Below, piece after piece: positions 49,977 to 59,784 of a DNA stretch of 64,000 nt. Both the position numbers and the translations under genes were made by a program. The notes beneath the pieces are model-generated. The model saw nothing but the letters and a program-made list of their open reading frames with translations. It ran no database searches and was not told the DNA's origin. The stretch covers positions 340,965 through 404,964 of the forward strand of contig NZ_JAFIQU010000004.1 of the NCBI RefSeq assembly GCF_017355985.1, written 5' to 3'. This DNA comes from Arenibaculum pallidiluteum. Its GTDB lineage: Bacteria; Pseudomonadota; Alphaproteobacteria; Azospirillales; Azospirillaceae. Within the stretch, counting starts at the first letter, position 1. Each line of letters starts with the position of its first letter.

Positions 49977-50852
49977 TCAGTTCAACACGCCGGCCTTGAC
50001 CATCGCGTCGCGCACGATCGGCCGTGTTGCCTCCGTGACCGGCACCATGGGCAGCCGGACCTCGTCCGAGCACAGGCCCAGCAGGCTGGCCGCGTACTTC
50101 ACCGGCGACGGGCTGGTCTCGACGAAGAGGGCGCCGTGCAGCGGCATCAGCTGGTCGCGCAGCCGCGCGACCGTCGTCATGTCGCCGGCCTGCCAGGCAT
50201 TGTGCAGCGCCGCGCACTGGGCCGGCGCCACATTGGCCGTCACGGAGATGCAGCCGTGACCTCCCTGGGCCAGGAACGGCACGACGGTGGCGTCCTCGCC
50301 CGAGAGCTGGCAGAAATCCTCTCCGATTTCCAGGCGCGTCCTTAACGGTCTGGTCAAATCCGCGGTGGCATCCTTAACGCCCACCACGTTCGGCAGCTTC
50401 GCCAGCCGCGCCATGGTCGCGACGCTCATGTCGACCACGCAGCGGCCGGGTATGTTGTAGATGATTATGGGAATGTCCACCGCGTCATGGATTGCCTTGT
50501 AATGCTGGAAAAGACCTTCCTGGGTGGGCTTGTTGTAGTACGGCGTGACGACCAGCGCGGCATCGGCGCCGGCCTGCTTGGCATGCCGTGTCAGGGCGAC
50601 GGCCTCGGCCGTCGAGTTGGAGCCCGTGCCTGCGATCACGGGGACGCGCCCGGCGGTCGCCTCGACACAGAGCGCGACGACGCGCATGTGCTCATCGTGG
50701 CTGAGCGTCGGCGACTCACCGGTGGTGCCGCAGGGCACCAGGCCGTGCGTGCCCTGGGCGATCTGCCACTCGACGAAGGACTGGAAGGCTTTCTCGTCGA
50801 CCGCACCGTTGCGGAACGGCGTCAGCAGGGCGACGATGGACCCCTTGAACAT
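49977..50852 (-). CDS. dapA: 4-hydroxy-tetrahydrodipicolinate synthase
   Basis: 291 residues, TIM barrel. Condenses pyruvate with aspartate semialdehyde for lysine and peptidoglycan. Catalytic triad Thr in [10 protein letters not shown], Tyr in IIYNIPGRC, Schiff-base Lys in [17 protein letters not shown] is also present. The start at 50852 follows GGAGG. Only 24 bases separate it from the divergent lytic transglycosylase, so the promoters must reach into the two genes. Confidence 0.96.
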   Translation of the reverse strand: MFKGSIVALLTPFRNGAVDEKAFQSFVEWQIAQGTHGLVPCGTTGESPTLSHDEHMRVVALCVEATAGRVPVIAGTGSNSTAEAVALTRHAKQAGADAALVVTPYYNKPTQEGLFQHYKAIHDAVDIPIIIYNIPGRCVVDMSVATMARLAKLPNVVGVKDATADLTRPLRTRLEIGEDFCQLSGEDATVVPFLAQGGHGCISVTANVAPAQCAALHNAWQAGDMTTVARLRDQLMPLHGALFVETSPSPVKYAASLLGLCSDEVRLPMVPVTEATRPIVRDAMVKAGVLN

Positions 50853-50876
50853 CAGAACCTCCGTGAGGACCAGAAT

Positions 50877-52874
50877 ATGGCGCGGTCGGGCACCTTAGCC
50901 GCCGCCGCATGGCTGGGCAAGACTGCCCGCCGGCTGGCCACGGCCGCGCTCATCGCCTGCGCGACGGCGCTGCCGGCAGCCGCGGCCGGGCCGCTGTCGC
51001 AGAACGACGCCGCCATCTACCGAGCGGCCGTGCAGGCCGCCGAGGCGGGCCGCTGGGGCGAGGCGCACCGTCTCGCGTCCACCGCGACGGAACAGCTTCC
51101 GGCCAAGGTGCTGACCTGGATGCAGCTCTCGGGCCAGAAGCCCGACGCCGGCTTCCATACCATCGCCGACTTCATCCGCGCGCATCCCGACTGGCCCGGC
51201 CAGCCCCAGCTTCGGCGGAACGCCGAGATGGCGATGCCGCCCGGCCTCGGCTCTGGCGAGGTCAGGGCATGGTTCACCGTGCACCCGCCGGTCACCGGCA
51301 CCGGGATCATCCGGTACGCCCAGGCGCTCCTGGACGAAGGCCAGGATTCCCGCGCGACCGAGCTGATCCGCGAGCGCTGGGTCTCCGGCGGCTTCAACGC
51401 CCAGGACGAGAAGGAGATGCTGGCGCGCTTCGGCCGACTCCTGCGGCAGCGCGACCACGAGGCGCGGCTCGACCGGCTGGTCTGGGCGGGCGATGACGCC
51501 GCGGCCAAGCGCCTGCTGCCGCTGGTGACGCCGAGCCTGCGCGCCGTTGTCGAAGCCCGCCTCGCGCTGCAGGACCTGCGGCCCGGCGTCGACAAGGTGC
51601 TGGACAAAGTCCCGGCCGAGCTGCGCAACGATCCCAGCCTCGTCTACGAGCGGCTGCGCTGGCGCCGCCGCAAGGACCAGGACGACGCGGCGGTCGAGAT
51701 GCTGCTGAACCGGCCGCGCAACCTCGGAAAGCCCGAGGCCTGGTGGACCGAGCAGCACGTGATGGCACGTCGCCTCCTGGCCAAGGGCGACTACAAGGTC
51801 GCGTACCGCCTGGCGAAGGAGCACGGCATCAAGGAGGGCGCGCCCTTCGCAGAGGCGGAGTTCCTGGCCGGCTGGATCGCCCTGCGCTATCTCGAGCGGC
51901 CGTCGGACGCGCTGGTTCATTTCCGGAAGCTCTACGACGGGGTTGGCAGCCCGATCAGCCGTTCCCGCGGGGCCTACTGGGCCGGGCGCGCGAGCGAGGC
52001 CGCGCGCCTCGGAGACGAGGCCCGGCGCTGGTACGCGCTGGCCGCCGAGCATCCCACGACCTTTTACGGACAGCTCGCCCTCGACCGGCTGGGACGGTCG
52101 GGCAACTTCGCACTCGCCTCTGACCCCGGCGTCCCGGCCGAGGCGGCGAGCGCCTTCGTGCGCAACGAGCTCGCCCGTGTCGTGCGCATGCTCGCGCAGA
52201 TCGAGGCGGAGCCCGAGGCGCTGGCCGTGTTCCTGCGCCGCCTGGGCTCCAATGCGAAGACGCCGGTGGAGTACGCGCTGGTCGCCCGGCTCGCCCTCGA
52301 GGTCGACCGGCCCGACCTCGCGGTCACCGTGGCCAAGCAGGCCGTGCAGGACGGGATCCTGATGATCGAGGGCGGCTATCCGCTGATCCCCGTCGCCGAT
52401 GCCGGCCCGCCCGAGCCCGCGCTCGTCCTCGCCGTCATCCGCCAGGAGAGCGTGTTCAACCCTCTGGCTGTCAGTCCGGTCGGCGCCCGCGGGCTGATGC
52501 AGCTCATGCCTGCGACGGCCCAGAAGGTGGCTGGCCAGCTCGGCCTCAAGCACAGCCACGCGCGCCTGACCGCCGATCCCGAATACAACGTCCTGCTCGG
52601 CAGCAGCTATCTGTCGGAACTCCTGACCCGGTTCAACGGCAGCTACGTGCTGGCGGTGGCGGCCTACAACGCCGGGCCGGCGCGCGTCGCGGAATGGCTG
52701 CAGACCTACGGCGATCCCCGTGCCGAGGGGATCGACGTGCTCGACTGGATCGAGCTGATCCCGTTCAACGAGACCCGCAACTACGTCCAGCGGGTGATGG
52801 AAGGCCTCGGCGTCTACCGTGCGCGGATGAACGGCTCCGGCCCGCTCACCCTCGTCCAGGACCTCGCGCGCTGA
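50877..52874 (+). CDS. Soluble lytic murein transglycosylase
   Basis: 665 residues. Signal peptide (about 18-37, ending ALPAAAAG). A long helical superhelix domain (about 40-500) with repeated short helices follows, then the SLT domain (about 500-640). The catalytic Glu is in [22 protein letters not shown] (split across the first and second motif), with [17 protein letters not shown] and [10 protein letters not shown]. Slt70 architecture; cleaves glycan strands in the periplasm. ATG 50877 has GAGGA seven bases upstream. Confidence 0.92.
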   Translation: MARSGTLAAAAWLGKTARRLATAALIACATALPAAAAGPLSQNDAAIYRAAVQAAEAGRWGEAHRLASTATEQLPAKVLTWMQLSGQKPDAGFHTIADFIRAHPDWPGQPQLRRNAEMAMPPGLGSGEVRAWFTVHPPVTGTGIIRYAQALLDEGQDSRATELIRERWVSGGFNAQDEKEMLARFGRLLRQRDHEARLDRLVWAGDDAAAKRLLPLVTPSLRAVVEARLALQDLRPGVDKVLDKVPAELRNDPSLVYERLRWRRRKDQDDAAVEMLLNRPRNLGKPEAWWTEQHVMARRLLAKGDYKVAYRLAKEHGIKEGAPFAEAEFLAGWIALRYLERPSDALVHFRKLYDGVGSPISRSRGAYWAGRASEAARLGDEARRWYALAAEHPTTFYGQLALDRLGRSGNFALASDPGVPAEAASAFVRNELARVVRMLAQIEAEPEALAVFLRRLGSNAKTPVEYALVARLALEVDRPDLAVTVAKQAVQDGILMIEGGYPLIPVADAGPPEPALVLAVIRQESVFNPLAVSPVGARGLMQLMPATAQKVAGQLGLKHSHARLTADPEYNVLLGSSYLSELLTRFNGSYVLAVAAYNAGPARVAEWLQTYGDPRAEGIDVLDWIELIPFNETRNYVQRVMEGLGVYRARMNGSGPLTLVQDLAR

Positions 52875-52884
52875 GGACGGCACG

Positions 52885-52915
52885 CCCAGGCTGTCCCCCA
52901 CGCGGACGGCCTGGG
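52885..52915 (+). terminator. Possible hairpin after the transglycosylase gene
   Basis: CCCAGGC (52885-52891) and GCCTGGG (52909-52915) pair around a 17-base loop, ten bases after the stop. No U-tract, so a weak candidate. Confidence 0.35.
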
Positions 52916-52979
52916 GGCTTGTGCCTGCGGCGCGGGAGGCGGATCATGCGCGCCTCCCCGCCCCTGGAGCCTCGCCCAG

Positions 52980-53969
52980 ATGACCATCGCGCCCGACCTG
53001 CTGCCCTGCTTCGAGGATATCGCCGCCGCGGCCGAAGCGCTCGCCGGCAAGGCGATCCTCACGCCGCTGCTGGAATCGCCGCTCCTCAACGACCGGCTCG
53101 GCTTCCGCCTCCTCCTGAAGCCCGAAATGCTGCAGCGGACGGGCAGCTTCAAGTTCCGAGGCGCCTACAACCGGATCTGCCGGATCCCCGAGGCTGACCG
53201 CCGGCGCGGCGTAGTGGCCTTCTCCTCAGGCAACCACGCCCAGGGGGTCGCGGCGGCCGCCCGGGCCTTCGGGATCCCGGCGACGATCGTGATGCCCGGG
53301 GACGCCCCCGCCATCAAGATCCGCAACACCCGGTCATGGGGCGCCGAGGTCGTCCTCTACGACCGCCATACCGAGAACCGCGACCTGGTCGCCGACCGGA
53401 TCGTCGCGCAGACCGGGGCGACTCTGGTGCGGCCCTACGACGACCGGTTCGTGATGGCCGGACAGGGTACAATCGGCATCGAGCTCCTCGACCAGACGGC
53501 GGCGATCGGCGCCACGCTCGATGCGGTGGTCGTACCCTGCGGCGGCGGCGGCATGACCGCCGGCATCGCGACCGCCCTGGCTCAGCGCGCACCGAACGTG
53601 GCGCTCTGGGCCGCCGAGCCCGAGGCCTTCGACGACACCCGCCGCTCACTTGCGGCGGGAGAGCGGCTCGGCAATGCCCCCGGGGCACGCTCGATCTGCG
53701 ACTCGCTGCTTTCGCCCATGCCCGGCGAGCTGACCTTCGCCATCAACCGCCAGCGGCTGGCGGGCGCCGTCCCGGTCTCGGACGCCGAGGCGCTGGAGGC
53801 GATGGCCGCCTGCTTCGAGTACTTCAAGCTGATCGCCGAGCCCGGCGGAGCCGTGGCCCTCGCCGCCGTGCTGACAGGCAGGGTGCGGCCGGAGGGTGCC
53901 GTGGCGGTCGTGTGCTCCGGCGGCAATGTCGACCCGGCCATGTTCGGGCGCGCACTTGGCACAACCTGA
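52980..53969 (+). CDS. PLP-dependent threonine/serine dehydratase (ACT-less)
   Basis: 329 residues, fold-type II PLP enzyme. The lysine is in QRTGSFKFRGAYN, with SSGNHAQGVA and the phosphate loop PCGGGGMTAG. Without a regulatory domain it resembles catabolic threonine dehydratase, hydroxyaspartate ammonia-lyase and serine racemase; these cannot be separated by eye. It differs from the ilvA product at 23695 by size and by the FKFRGA wording. The 105 bp before it contains only the hairpin noted. Confidence 0.86.
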   Translation: MTIAPDLLPCFEDIAAAAEALAGKAILTPLLESPLLNDRLGFRLLLKPEMLQRTGSFKFRGAYNRICRIPEADRRRGVVAFSSGNHAQGVAAAARAFGIPATIVMPGDAPAIKIRNTRSWGAEVVLYDRHTENRDLVADRIVAQTGATLVRPYDDRFVMAGQGTIGIELLDQTAAIGATLDAVVVPCGGGGMTAGIATALAQRAPNVALWAAEPEAFDDTRRSLAAGERLGNAPGARSICDSLLSPMPGELTFAINRQRLAGAVPVSDAEALEAMAACFEYFKLIAEPGGAVALAAVLTGRVRPEGAVAVVCSGGNVDPAMFGRALGTT

Positions 53970-53983
53970 GGTCGTCCCAGCAT

Positions 53984-54080
53984 TGTCACAGACCGTCCAG
54001 GCGGGCGCGGGCGACCATGCGTCCGCGCAACGCCCGCACATTGACAGACTCCGACCAGTCGATCGGCCCGGTCTGTGACA
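53984..54080. repeat. 97-bp element with perfect 12-bp inverted ends
   Basis: TGTCACAGACCG (53984-53995) is repeated in exact inverted form at 54069-54080. The inside could fold further: GCGGG (54001-54005) with CCCGC (54033-54037), CGCGG (54006-54010) with CCGCG (54023-54027), and GACT (54047-54050) with AGTC (54057-54060). A third, partial copy of the end (TTGACAGACTCCG) starts at 54041. No flanking target duplication and no open frame. It could be a small mobile-element relic, a structured RNA or an operator array. Confidence 0.55.
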
Positions 54081-54125
54081 CTTCCCCAGTAATCTGGCTG
54101 CGCAGAAGAAATAAAGCGCGAAAGT

Positions 54126-54178
54126 GGTAAACCCTTCGCCCTCGGTGGCACAAAGGTAAAGTTTTACCCTCCGTTAAC
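54126..54178 (+). promoter_or_regulatory. Operator-like and CtrA-like elements before a small gene
   Basis: GGTAAA at 54126-54131 and 54155-54160; the second forms a palindrome with TTTACC (54163-54168). Overlapping its right arm is TTTA-N7-TTAAC (54163-54178), one mismatch from the CtrA consensus and 52 bases before the next start. Which protein binds is unknown. Confidence 0.4.
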
Positions 54179-54230
54179 CAGGGAAACGCCTTAATCGCTG
54201 CACGACAACGCGCCGCAAAGGACGTCTTCC

Positions 54231-54452
54231 ATGAGCCTGCCGCAGCTTCCCGCCACGCTTCGCGCCGCTTCCCGCGTGCACGCGCGTCTCCTCGACAACT
54301 TCATCGAACTGACGCGCGCGGAGCTGGACAAGCAGTCATGCGCCTTTGCCCAGGAGAGCCTTCGCGAACTCCTGGAGGCGCTGCGCACGGACAGGAAGCA
54401 TTACGGGTCCATCGCAGGACTTGTGGCGGTCGTCGACAACCGCGCGGCCTGA
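54231..54452 (+). CDS. Small helical protein of unknown function
   Basis: 73 residues, probably a helical hairpin: ATLRAASRVHARLLDNFIEL and then a second helix around CAFAQESLRELLEALRTD. No signal, membrane or metal motif. AAAGGA eight bases before the ATG and the regulatory elements upstream support a real gene. It is not recognised. If the CtrA-like site is genuine it would be co-regulated with motAB and fliL, but nothing in the protein itself shows a flagellar role. Confidence 0.6.
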   Translation: MSLPQLPATLRAASRVHARLLDNFIELTRAELDKQSCAFAQESLRELLEALRTDRKHYGSIAGLVAVVDNRAA

Positions 54453-54504
54453 ACGTACCGCTTCGGCGTCGCGGTGCCGGGTTCTGGCGGGCGCGGGTGA
54501 TCCT

Positions 54505-54837
54505 TCACCCGGCCCCGCCCTCCCGATTGCGCCGGGTCCGTGTCCGACGGCTCGGCACTGGCTGGATGTCGTCCTGCCCTGCAGGGCCGAAATGCTCGCC
54601 CTGCGATTCCACGGCGAGCAGCGGCTCGACCGGCTCGGTCCGCGTGGCGGTGTCATAGGCGTCGCCCGCCGGGTTCGGTTCCAGCGTGTCCTTGATGTTG
54701 TCCTCGATCGCGATCTCCTCGCGGGCCAGTTCCCAATGATCGCGCTCGCGGCCCTCCGGCCGGCCCTCGCGATCCCAGATCCGGTATGCGCGTTCCCGGA
54801 TCCGCTCCTCCAGCCGCTCTCGGTCCTCTTCCCGCAT
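54505..54837 (-). CDS. DUF2934-containing protein
   Basis: 110 residues. The N-terminal 45 residues carry the DUF2934 pattern ERIRERAYRIWDREGRPEGR followed by DHWELAREEI. This short helical motif is common in alphaproteobacteria and of unknown function. The remainder is acidic, then Arg-rich at the end (PSRRTRTRRNR). The start at 54837 follows GGGAGC and the domain begins right after. Stands alone, 103 bp downstream of the YhaN-like gene. Confidence 0.75.
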   Translation of the reverse strand: MREEDRERLEERIRERAYRIWDREGRPEGRERDHWELAREEIAIEDNIKDTLEPNPAGDAYDTATRTEPVEPLLAVESQGEHFGPAGQDDIQPVPSRRTRTRRNREGGAG

Positions 54838-54940
54838 TCGCTGCTCCCTTGCACCCGTCGCCCCGGGTCGGGGTGACGCCCGTTGAACAACCTGCGCCCG
54901 GGACCTGGGTTCCGCCCAGAGGCTCCGCCCAGAGTTCCGT

Positions 54941-57900
54941 TCAGAGATCGTCCAGCGCATGCACGGCCAGGCGCGACTGGCCGAGGTGCTCGGCCGCCAC
55001 GCCGCAGAGATGCGGATGGTGCGTCAGAAAGATCACCTGAACCCGTTCCGACAGCGCGCCGAGCACGGCGAAGGCCGCTCCGGCCCTGACGTCGTCGAAG
55101 TTCACGAGCAGGTCGTCGGCAACGAAGGGCAGCGGCTCCGCCTCGGTGGCATAGCGCTCCACCGCGGCCAGCCGCAGCGCAAGGAAGAGCTGGTCCCGGG
55201 TGCCCTCCGACATCCCCTCGACGCCCACCGTTCCCCCGGCGGTGCGCCGACCCATGAGAACGGGCTGGTCGCGCTCGTCATAGGCGACCTCGAGCCCGGA
55301 GAAGGCATCGCAGGTGAGCGTCGCGAAGAGGGCCCCGGCGCGGCGCAGCAGCGGACCCTGCTGGTCCTCGCGGTAGCGGTCGACGGCGCGGCGCAGCAGC
55401 GTTCCCGCCGCGCGCAGGCGCAGGTAGTCCTCGGCCACGGAGCGCAACGCGGCGAGCGCCTCCTGGGCCTCCTGGGCATGGCGCTCCGCCCCCCGGCCGC
55501 GTTCGAGCTCCGCTCGATCGCGTTCGAGATCGGCCAGGCGTCCGCCCAGCTCGGTGCCCTCATGCTGCAGGACCTCCTGGCGTGCGGCCAGCTCGGGCAG
55601 CGCGGCCGCCAGCCGGTCGGGATCAGCCTCGGCCGCCTCGGCCCTGAGCTGCTCCAGCGGCAGCCCGTCGCCCAGCGCGAGCAGATCGCCCGCCAGGGTC
55701 CTCCGCCGGTCCTGCAGCTCGCGTCGACGCACCGACGCGGCGACGATGATGGCCAGCGCGGCATCGTCCGGCACCGCCGCCGCGCGGCGCAGGCGCTCCA
55801 GCACCGCGGCGGCCTCCCGCGCCTCGGCTTCGTGCTGCGCGACCTCGGCCTCGGCGCTGTGCAGGCGTCGTCCCAGCTCTTCGCGCAGCGCGGCGACCCG
55901 CAGCGCCTCGTCCAAGGCACGGGCAAGGCCGTCGGCGACGTCGGTCGGATCGCCGCCCCGCGCCGGCAGCGCGAGCGATTCCAGGAGGCCGTCCAGGGCG
56001 GTCTCGAATGCGGCGACGTTCTCGGCCATGCGCGCGACCCTATGCGCGAGTTCGCCCGTCTGAACGAGGCGCCGGTCCAGCTCCTCGAACGCGCCCAGCG
56101 ACGCCTCCACGGCTTCGGGAAGCGCATTCGGCGCGCGCCCGAGCGACGCCATGACGCCGCGCCAGCGTTCGCTCCAAATGCCGCGCAGGGCGGTCGCCTG
56201 CTCCACCAGCCGGCGCGCGGCCTCCCGCTCCGCCCGCTGCTCGGCGATCCGGTCGCTCAGAGTCCGTCGCTCGGCGGCGACGGCGCGCAGACGTTCCGCG
56301 CAGCCAGCCGCCCAACGCAGGAGCAGTCCCAGCGGGTTGTCGGCCGGCACGTCCTGGCCCAGCCCGGCGAGCGCCGCGCCGACGGCCGCAGCCAGCGCGT
56401 CGTGGTCGGCGCGCAGCCGCGTCAGCCGGGAAGCCGCGTCCTCGCAGGCTTCGTGGTCGCGCAGGAGCGCCGCGCGCCGCGCGAGCCAGACCAGCATCTC
56501 GCGCGGCGGAAGCGGCATGATGCCGATCCCGCGCCAGAGCTCCTCCCACGCCTCGCGCCGGGCGGACAGTTCCGCCGCCCGCTGCGCCGCGACCGCCTCC
56601 GAGCCTGCCAGGCGCCGCTCCAGAAGGTCGCGGCGCGCCTTCAGCTCGCCGTGCCGGGCAACCCGCGAGGCCTCTGCCTCCTTGCGGTCGGCGACCTGGT
56701 CCGCCGCATGGACAGCGGCCTCGTAGGCATCCGCCGGATCCTGATCCGCGGAAAATGCCTCGACATCCCATGGATCCGGCTTCCGGCCGCCCAACATGCC
56801 GCGCAGCAGCGTCCAACCCACGTCGCGGTGCGCCCGCGCGCGGCGGACCGCCTCGGCATCGGGCACCTCGCCGCCGCGCTCGACCGCGGCGATCTCCAGC
56901 GCCACCTGGTCGCGCTCCTCGGCCAGCGTCCGAACCTGCTCCATCTGGCGCGCCGCCGCCGTCTCGGCCTCGGCCAGCAGCGCTTCATGGCGCTGCACCG
57001 TGGGCTCGTCGGGAACCGGGGCCCGGGCCAGAGCCTCGAGGTCCCCTCGCCACAGGCCCAGCGCGGCCAAACCGCGATCGCGGCGCGCAAGCAGGCGGTC
57101 CAGCTCCGCCTCCGTCTCGGCGAGGCGCTCCTCGATCCCGCCGCGGGCGCGCGCCTCCTCCAGCGCCGCGATCAGCGCCGCAGCGTCCTGCTCCGGTCCC
57201 AGGCGGTCGAGCAGCGCGGCCAGACGCCGCGCCTCGCCCTCGGCACGCTGACGCTGTTCATCCGCCGCAGCCTCGCGTTCGGCAAGGCGCCCGTTCTCGA
57301 CGATCAGCGCGCGCAGCTCGGTCAGCAGCGGCTGCGGCGGCACGGCTTCGCGGGCACGCTCGGCCGGCAGGTCCGAACCGATCCGGCGGAGCAGATCGGC
57401 GATCTGCTCGCGGAGCTGACGCAGCTCGGCCTCGCGCCGGGGCAGATCGGCGCGCTGCTCGCGAATCGCCCCACGCTGCTCGGCGAGCGCACGGATACGG
57501 TCCGCGACGGCCAGCACGTCGTCGCGCACGGACAAGGCGCCGAGGTCTGCTCGAAGACGCTCCGCCGCGAGGGCGCAGCGCTCGCGCCCTTCCGCCGAGC
57601 GGCGCGCGGCCTCGAGCGCGCCGGCATGGGCGCGGGCATCCTCCTCGCTCAGGACGGATGCACCCTCGGTCGCCGCCAGCTCGGCCTCCACGGCCGCAAG
57701 GGCGGTGGCAGGAGGCAGGGTGCGGCGCCGACGTTCGGTGCGGGACCGCTCGGCCTCGATCTCCCGCAGCTCGGTCCGGACCGCCGCGAGCCGCTGACGC
57801 GTTCCGTCGAGCTCGGCCTCGAGACGCCGCCACGCGTCGGTGCCGATCTGGGCCTCATGCTGGCGGCGGCGCGCCTCCTTGAACCGATCGAGCGCGAGAT

Positions 57901-58450
57901 AGAAGGGCTTGGTGCCGACGCGCCGCGCCGAGAACAGCTCGTTGGCGCGCTGCTCGATGCCCTGGACGATGCCGCGTAGCCCGGTCAAGCCGGCGCCGGC
58001 CTCGAACAGCATCTCGCCCAGCGCGCCGCGCGCGGCCAGGATGTCGTCGCCGCCCTGGCGAAGCCGTGCATGATCCAGGCCGAAGAGGCCGTGGAACAGT
58101 TCGCGGTCCGCGCCGCCTCCCAGATAAGGGTTCAGGGTCGCGTCCGGCAGGGTCGCCCCGTCTGCGTCCAGCAGCGTGTTCTGTCGACCCTTGCGTCTCC
58201 TGAAGCGCAGGCGCCGCCCGTCTGCCGCCTCGATCTCCGCGCCCAGGCTCAGCTCGGAATAGTCGTAGCGGAAGGCATAGGGGGAACGCGCCTCGATCCC
58301 GAACAGCAGGTCGGAGATCGCGCGCAGGATCGTGGTCTTTCCGGCCTCGTTGCGCCCGCAGAGGATATGCAGACCGGCCGGGCCGGACAGATCCAGCCGC
58401 GCCTCGGCGAAATGGCCAAAGCGCCCCAGCGCCAGCTCGCGCAGCCTCAC
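54941..58450 (-). CDS. SMC/Rad50-like ATPase (YhaN type)
   Basis: 1169 residues. N-terminal ATPase lobe with Walker A CGRNEAGKTT (31-40) and FGIEARSPYAFRYDYSEL. A very long Ala/Glu/Arg-rich coiled coil (about 180-1000) follows, then the C-terminal lobe with signature MSEGTRDQLFLALRLAA, Walker B LPFVADDLLVNFDD and the His switch FLTHHPHL. There is no CxxC zinc hook in the coil, unlike Rad50 or SbcC. Overlaps the partner phosphoesterase by ATGA. Presumed DNA-end processing or repair machine at the chromosome; actual substrate unknown. Confidence 0.88.
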   Translation of the reverse strand: MRLRELALGRFGHFAEARLDLSGPAGLHILCGRNEAGKTTILRAISDLLFGIEARSPYAFRYDYSELSLGAEIEAADGRRLRFRRRKGRQNTLLDADGATLPDATLNPYLGGGADRELFHGLFGLDHARLRQGGDDILAARGALGEMLFEAGAGLTGLRGIVQGIEQRANELFSARRVGTKPFYLALDRFKEARRRQHEAQIGTDAWRRLEAELDGTRQRLAAVRTELREIEAERSRTERRRRTLPPATALAAVEAELAATEGASVLSEEDARAHAGALEAARRSAEGRERCALAAERLRADLGALSVRDDVLAVADRIRALAEQRGAIREQRADLPRREAELRQLREQIADLLRRIGSDLPAERAREAVPPQPLLTELRALIVENGRLAEREAAADEQRQRAEGEARRLAALLDRLGPEQDAAALIAALEEARARGGIEERLAETEAELDRLLARRDRGLAALGLWRGDLEALARAPVPDEPTVQRHEALLAEAETAAARQMEQVRTLAEERDQVALEIAAVERGGEVPDAEAVRRARAHRDVGWTLLRGMLGGRKPDPWDVEAFSADQDPADAYEAAVHAADQVADRKEAEASRVARHGELKARRDLLERRLAGSEAVAAQRAAELSARREAWEELWRGIGIMPLPPREMLVWLARRAALLRDHEACEDAASRLTRLRADHDALAAAVGAALAGLGQDVPADNPLGLLLRWAAGCAERLRAVAAERRTLSDRIAEQRAEREAARRLVEQATALRGIWSERWRGVMASLGRAPNALPEAVEASLGAFEELDRRLVQTGELAHRVARMAENVAAFETALDGLLESLALPARGGDPTDVADGLARALDEALRVAALREELGRRLHSAEAEVAQHEAEAREAAAVLERLRRAAAVPDDAALAIIVAASVRRRELQDRRRTLAGDLLALGDGLPLEQLRAEAAEADPDRLAAALPELAARQEVLQHEGTELGGRLADLERDRAELERGRGAERHAQEAQEALAALRSVAEDYLRLRAAGTLLRRAVDRYREDQQGPLLRRAGALFATLTCDAFSGLEVAYDERDQPVLMGRRTAGGTVGVEGMSEGTRDQLFLALRLAAVERYATEAEPLPFVADDLLVNFDDVRAGAAFAVLGALSERVQVIFLTHHPHLCGVAAEHLGQSRLAVHALDDL

Positions 58451-59715
58451 GGCGCGACCTCGACCTCGACGAGCCTGGCCAGGACCAGCTCACGCGCCTC
58501 GTCGAGCAGTTCCGCCAGATGTCCCGGTTCGCGAAGCAGCGCCAGCGCCTCGCCCTCGCCCTCCAGCGCCTCGGAAGGCAGGCGGGCCAGGAGCTCCTCG
58601 AGCTCGGCTCCCAGTGCCGCCTGCAGGTCGGGATCGGCGGGCGCGTCCGCCAGCGTCCGCACCAGGCTCCCGATGGCATCGGGCCGGGCGGCCAGCGTGG
58701 CGGCATCCCGCTCCGCCCGCGTCTCGAAACGGACCTTCTCGATCCACAGGGCATCGGCCCCGAACTCGTAGGAGAGCGCCCGCAGCTCCGCGGTCACGCG
58801 GTCCTTGGCCACCAGCAGCGCGCCATGGGCCGCGGTCGCGCCGACAAGGCGCAGGCGCGCCGTCACCACGCGCCCCTCGGCCGCAGCCACGGTCCGGCCC
58901 AGCGCCGCCCGCGCCCGCGCCTGCACCTCGCCAAGCTCGCGCAGCCCGCCCAGGTCGATTTCGACGAGTTCCCAGCGCAGCACATCGACGCTGCGGTGCT
59001 CCAGCGCAGCGATACGCCCGTCCTCGACCGTCACGAGCGTGCAGCCCTTCGCGCCGGTCTCCCGGATGTGACGTCCCTGCAGGTTGCCGGGGAACACCAC
59101 ATGGGGATAGCTGCTCAGCACCTCGCGGCGGTGGACGTGACCGAGGGCCCAGTAGTCATAGCCATGCCCCAGGAGCCCCGCGAGCGCGCATGGCGCATAG
59201 GGCGCATGGCCCTCCCTGCCGTCCAGCGCGGTGTGCAGGACGCCGAGATTGAACCAGCCCTCGACCGGGCGCGGATAGGTGGCCGCCAGGTTCTCCGAGA
59301 CCTCGCGGCGCGCGAAGCTCTGGCCATGGAGCGCCGTGCGCAGCGCGGGCAGGCGGAACGTCTCGGCGCGGCGCGACGGGAACACTTTGACGGTGTCGGG
59401 AAGAGGCAGGCGCCGGGTGATCTGGCTCTCGGCATCGTGGTTCCCGTGCAGCAGGAACAGGGGGATGCCCCGCTCGTGCAGCCGCACCACCTGCCTGACG
59501 AAGAAGAGGCCCGTATTGAAGTCGCGCCAGTCGCCGTCATAGAGGTCGCCGGCAATCACCACGAAATCCACGGCTTCGGCCAGCGCCAAGTCGATCATCG
59601 CCTCGAGCGCGCGGCGGGTCGCCCCGCGCAGACGCTCGACCGGGGCGCCCTCATAGGCTTCGAGCCCGACCAGCGGACTGTCCAGGTGGATGTCGGCGGC
59701 GTGCAGGAATTTCAT
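58447..59715 (-). CDS. Mre11/SbcD-like metallophosphoesterase (YhaO type)
   Basis: 422 residues. Nuclease domain (about 1-270) with the metal motifs in order: LHAADIHLDSP, IAGDLYDGDWRD, LLHGNHDAES, VLHTAL and GHVHRREVL. The C-terminal 150 residues, predicted helical, are suited to bind the ATPase partner. Start 59715 gives the standard MKFLHAADIHLD. First gene of the coupled pair; arfB lies 69 bp upstream on the same strand. Confidence 0.88.
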   Translation of the reverse strand: MKFLHAADIHLDSPLVGLEAYEGAPVERLRGATRRALEAMIDLALAEAVDFVVIAGDLYDGDWRDFNTGLFFVRQVVRLHERGIPLFLLHGNHDAESQITRRLPLPDTVKVFPSRRAETFRLPALRTALHGQSFARREVSENLAATYPRPVEGWFNLGVLHTALDGREGHAPYAPCALAGLLGHGYDYWALGHVHRREVLSSYPHVVFPGNLQGRHIRETGAKGCTLVTVEDGRIAALEHRSVDVLRWELVEIDLGGLRELGEVQARARAALGRTVAAAEGRVVTARLRLVGATAAHGALLVAKDRVTAELRALSYEFGADALWIEKVRFETRAERDAATLAARPDAIGSLVRTLADAPADPDLQAALGAELEELLARLPSEALEGEGEALALLREPGHLAELLDEARELVLARLVEVEVAP

Positions 59716-59784
59716 CGCGGCGGGACGGGGTATGGGGCAGAGGCAGGCCGGGGCCCGGGATGCGCGGGACCCTACCACGTCCGT

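Noticed and set aside
54959..57979. Open frame of about 1000 codons on the plus strand opposite the YhaN-like gene
   Set aside because: Arg/Gln/Ala-rich shadow created by GC-rich codons of the real gene, without domain motifs.
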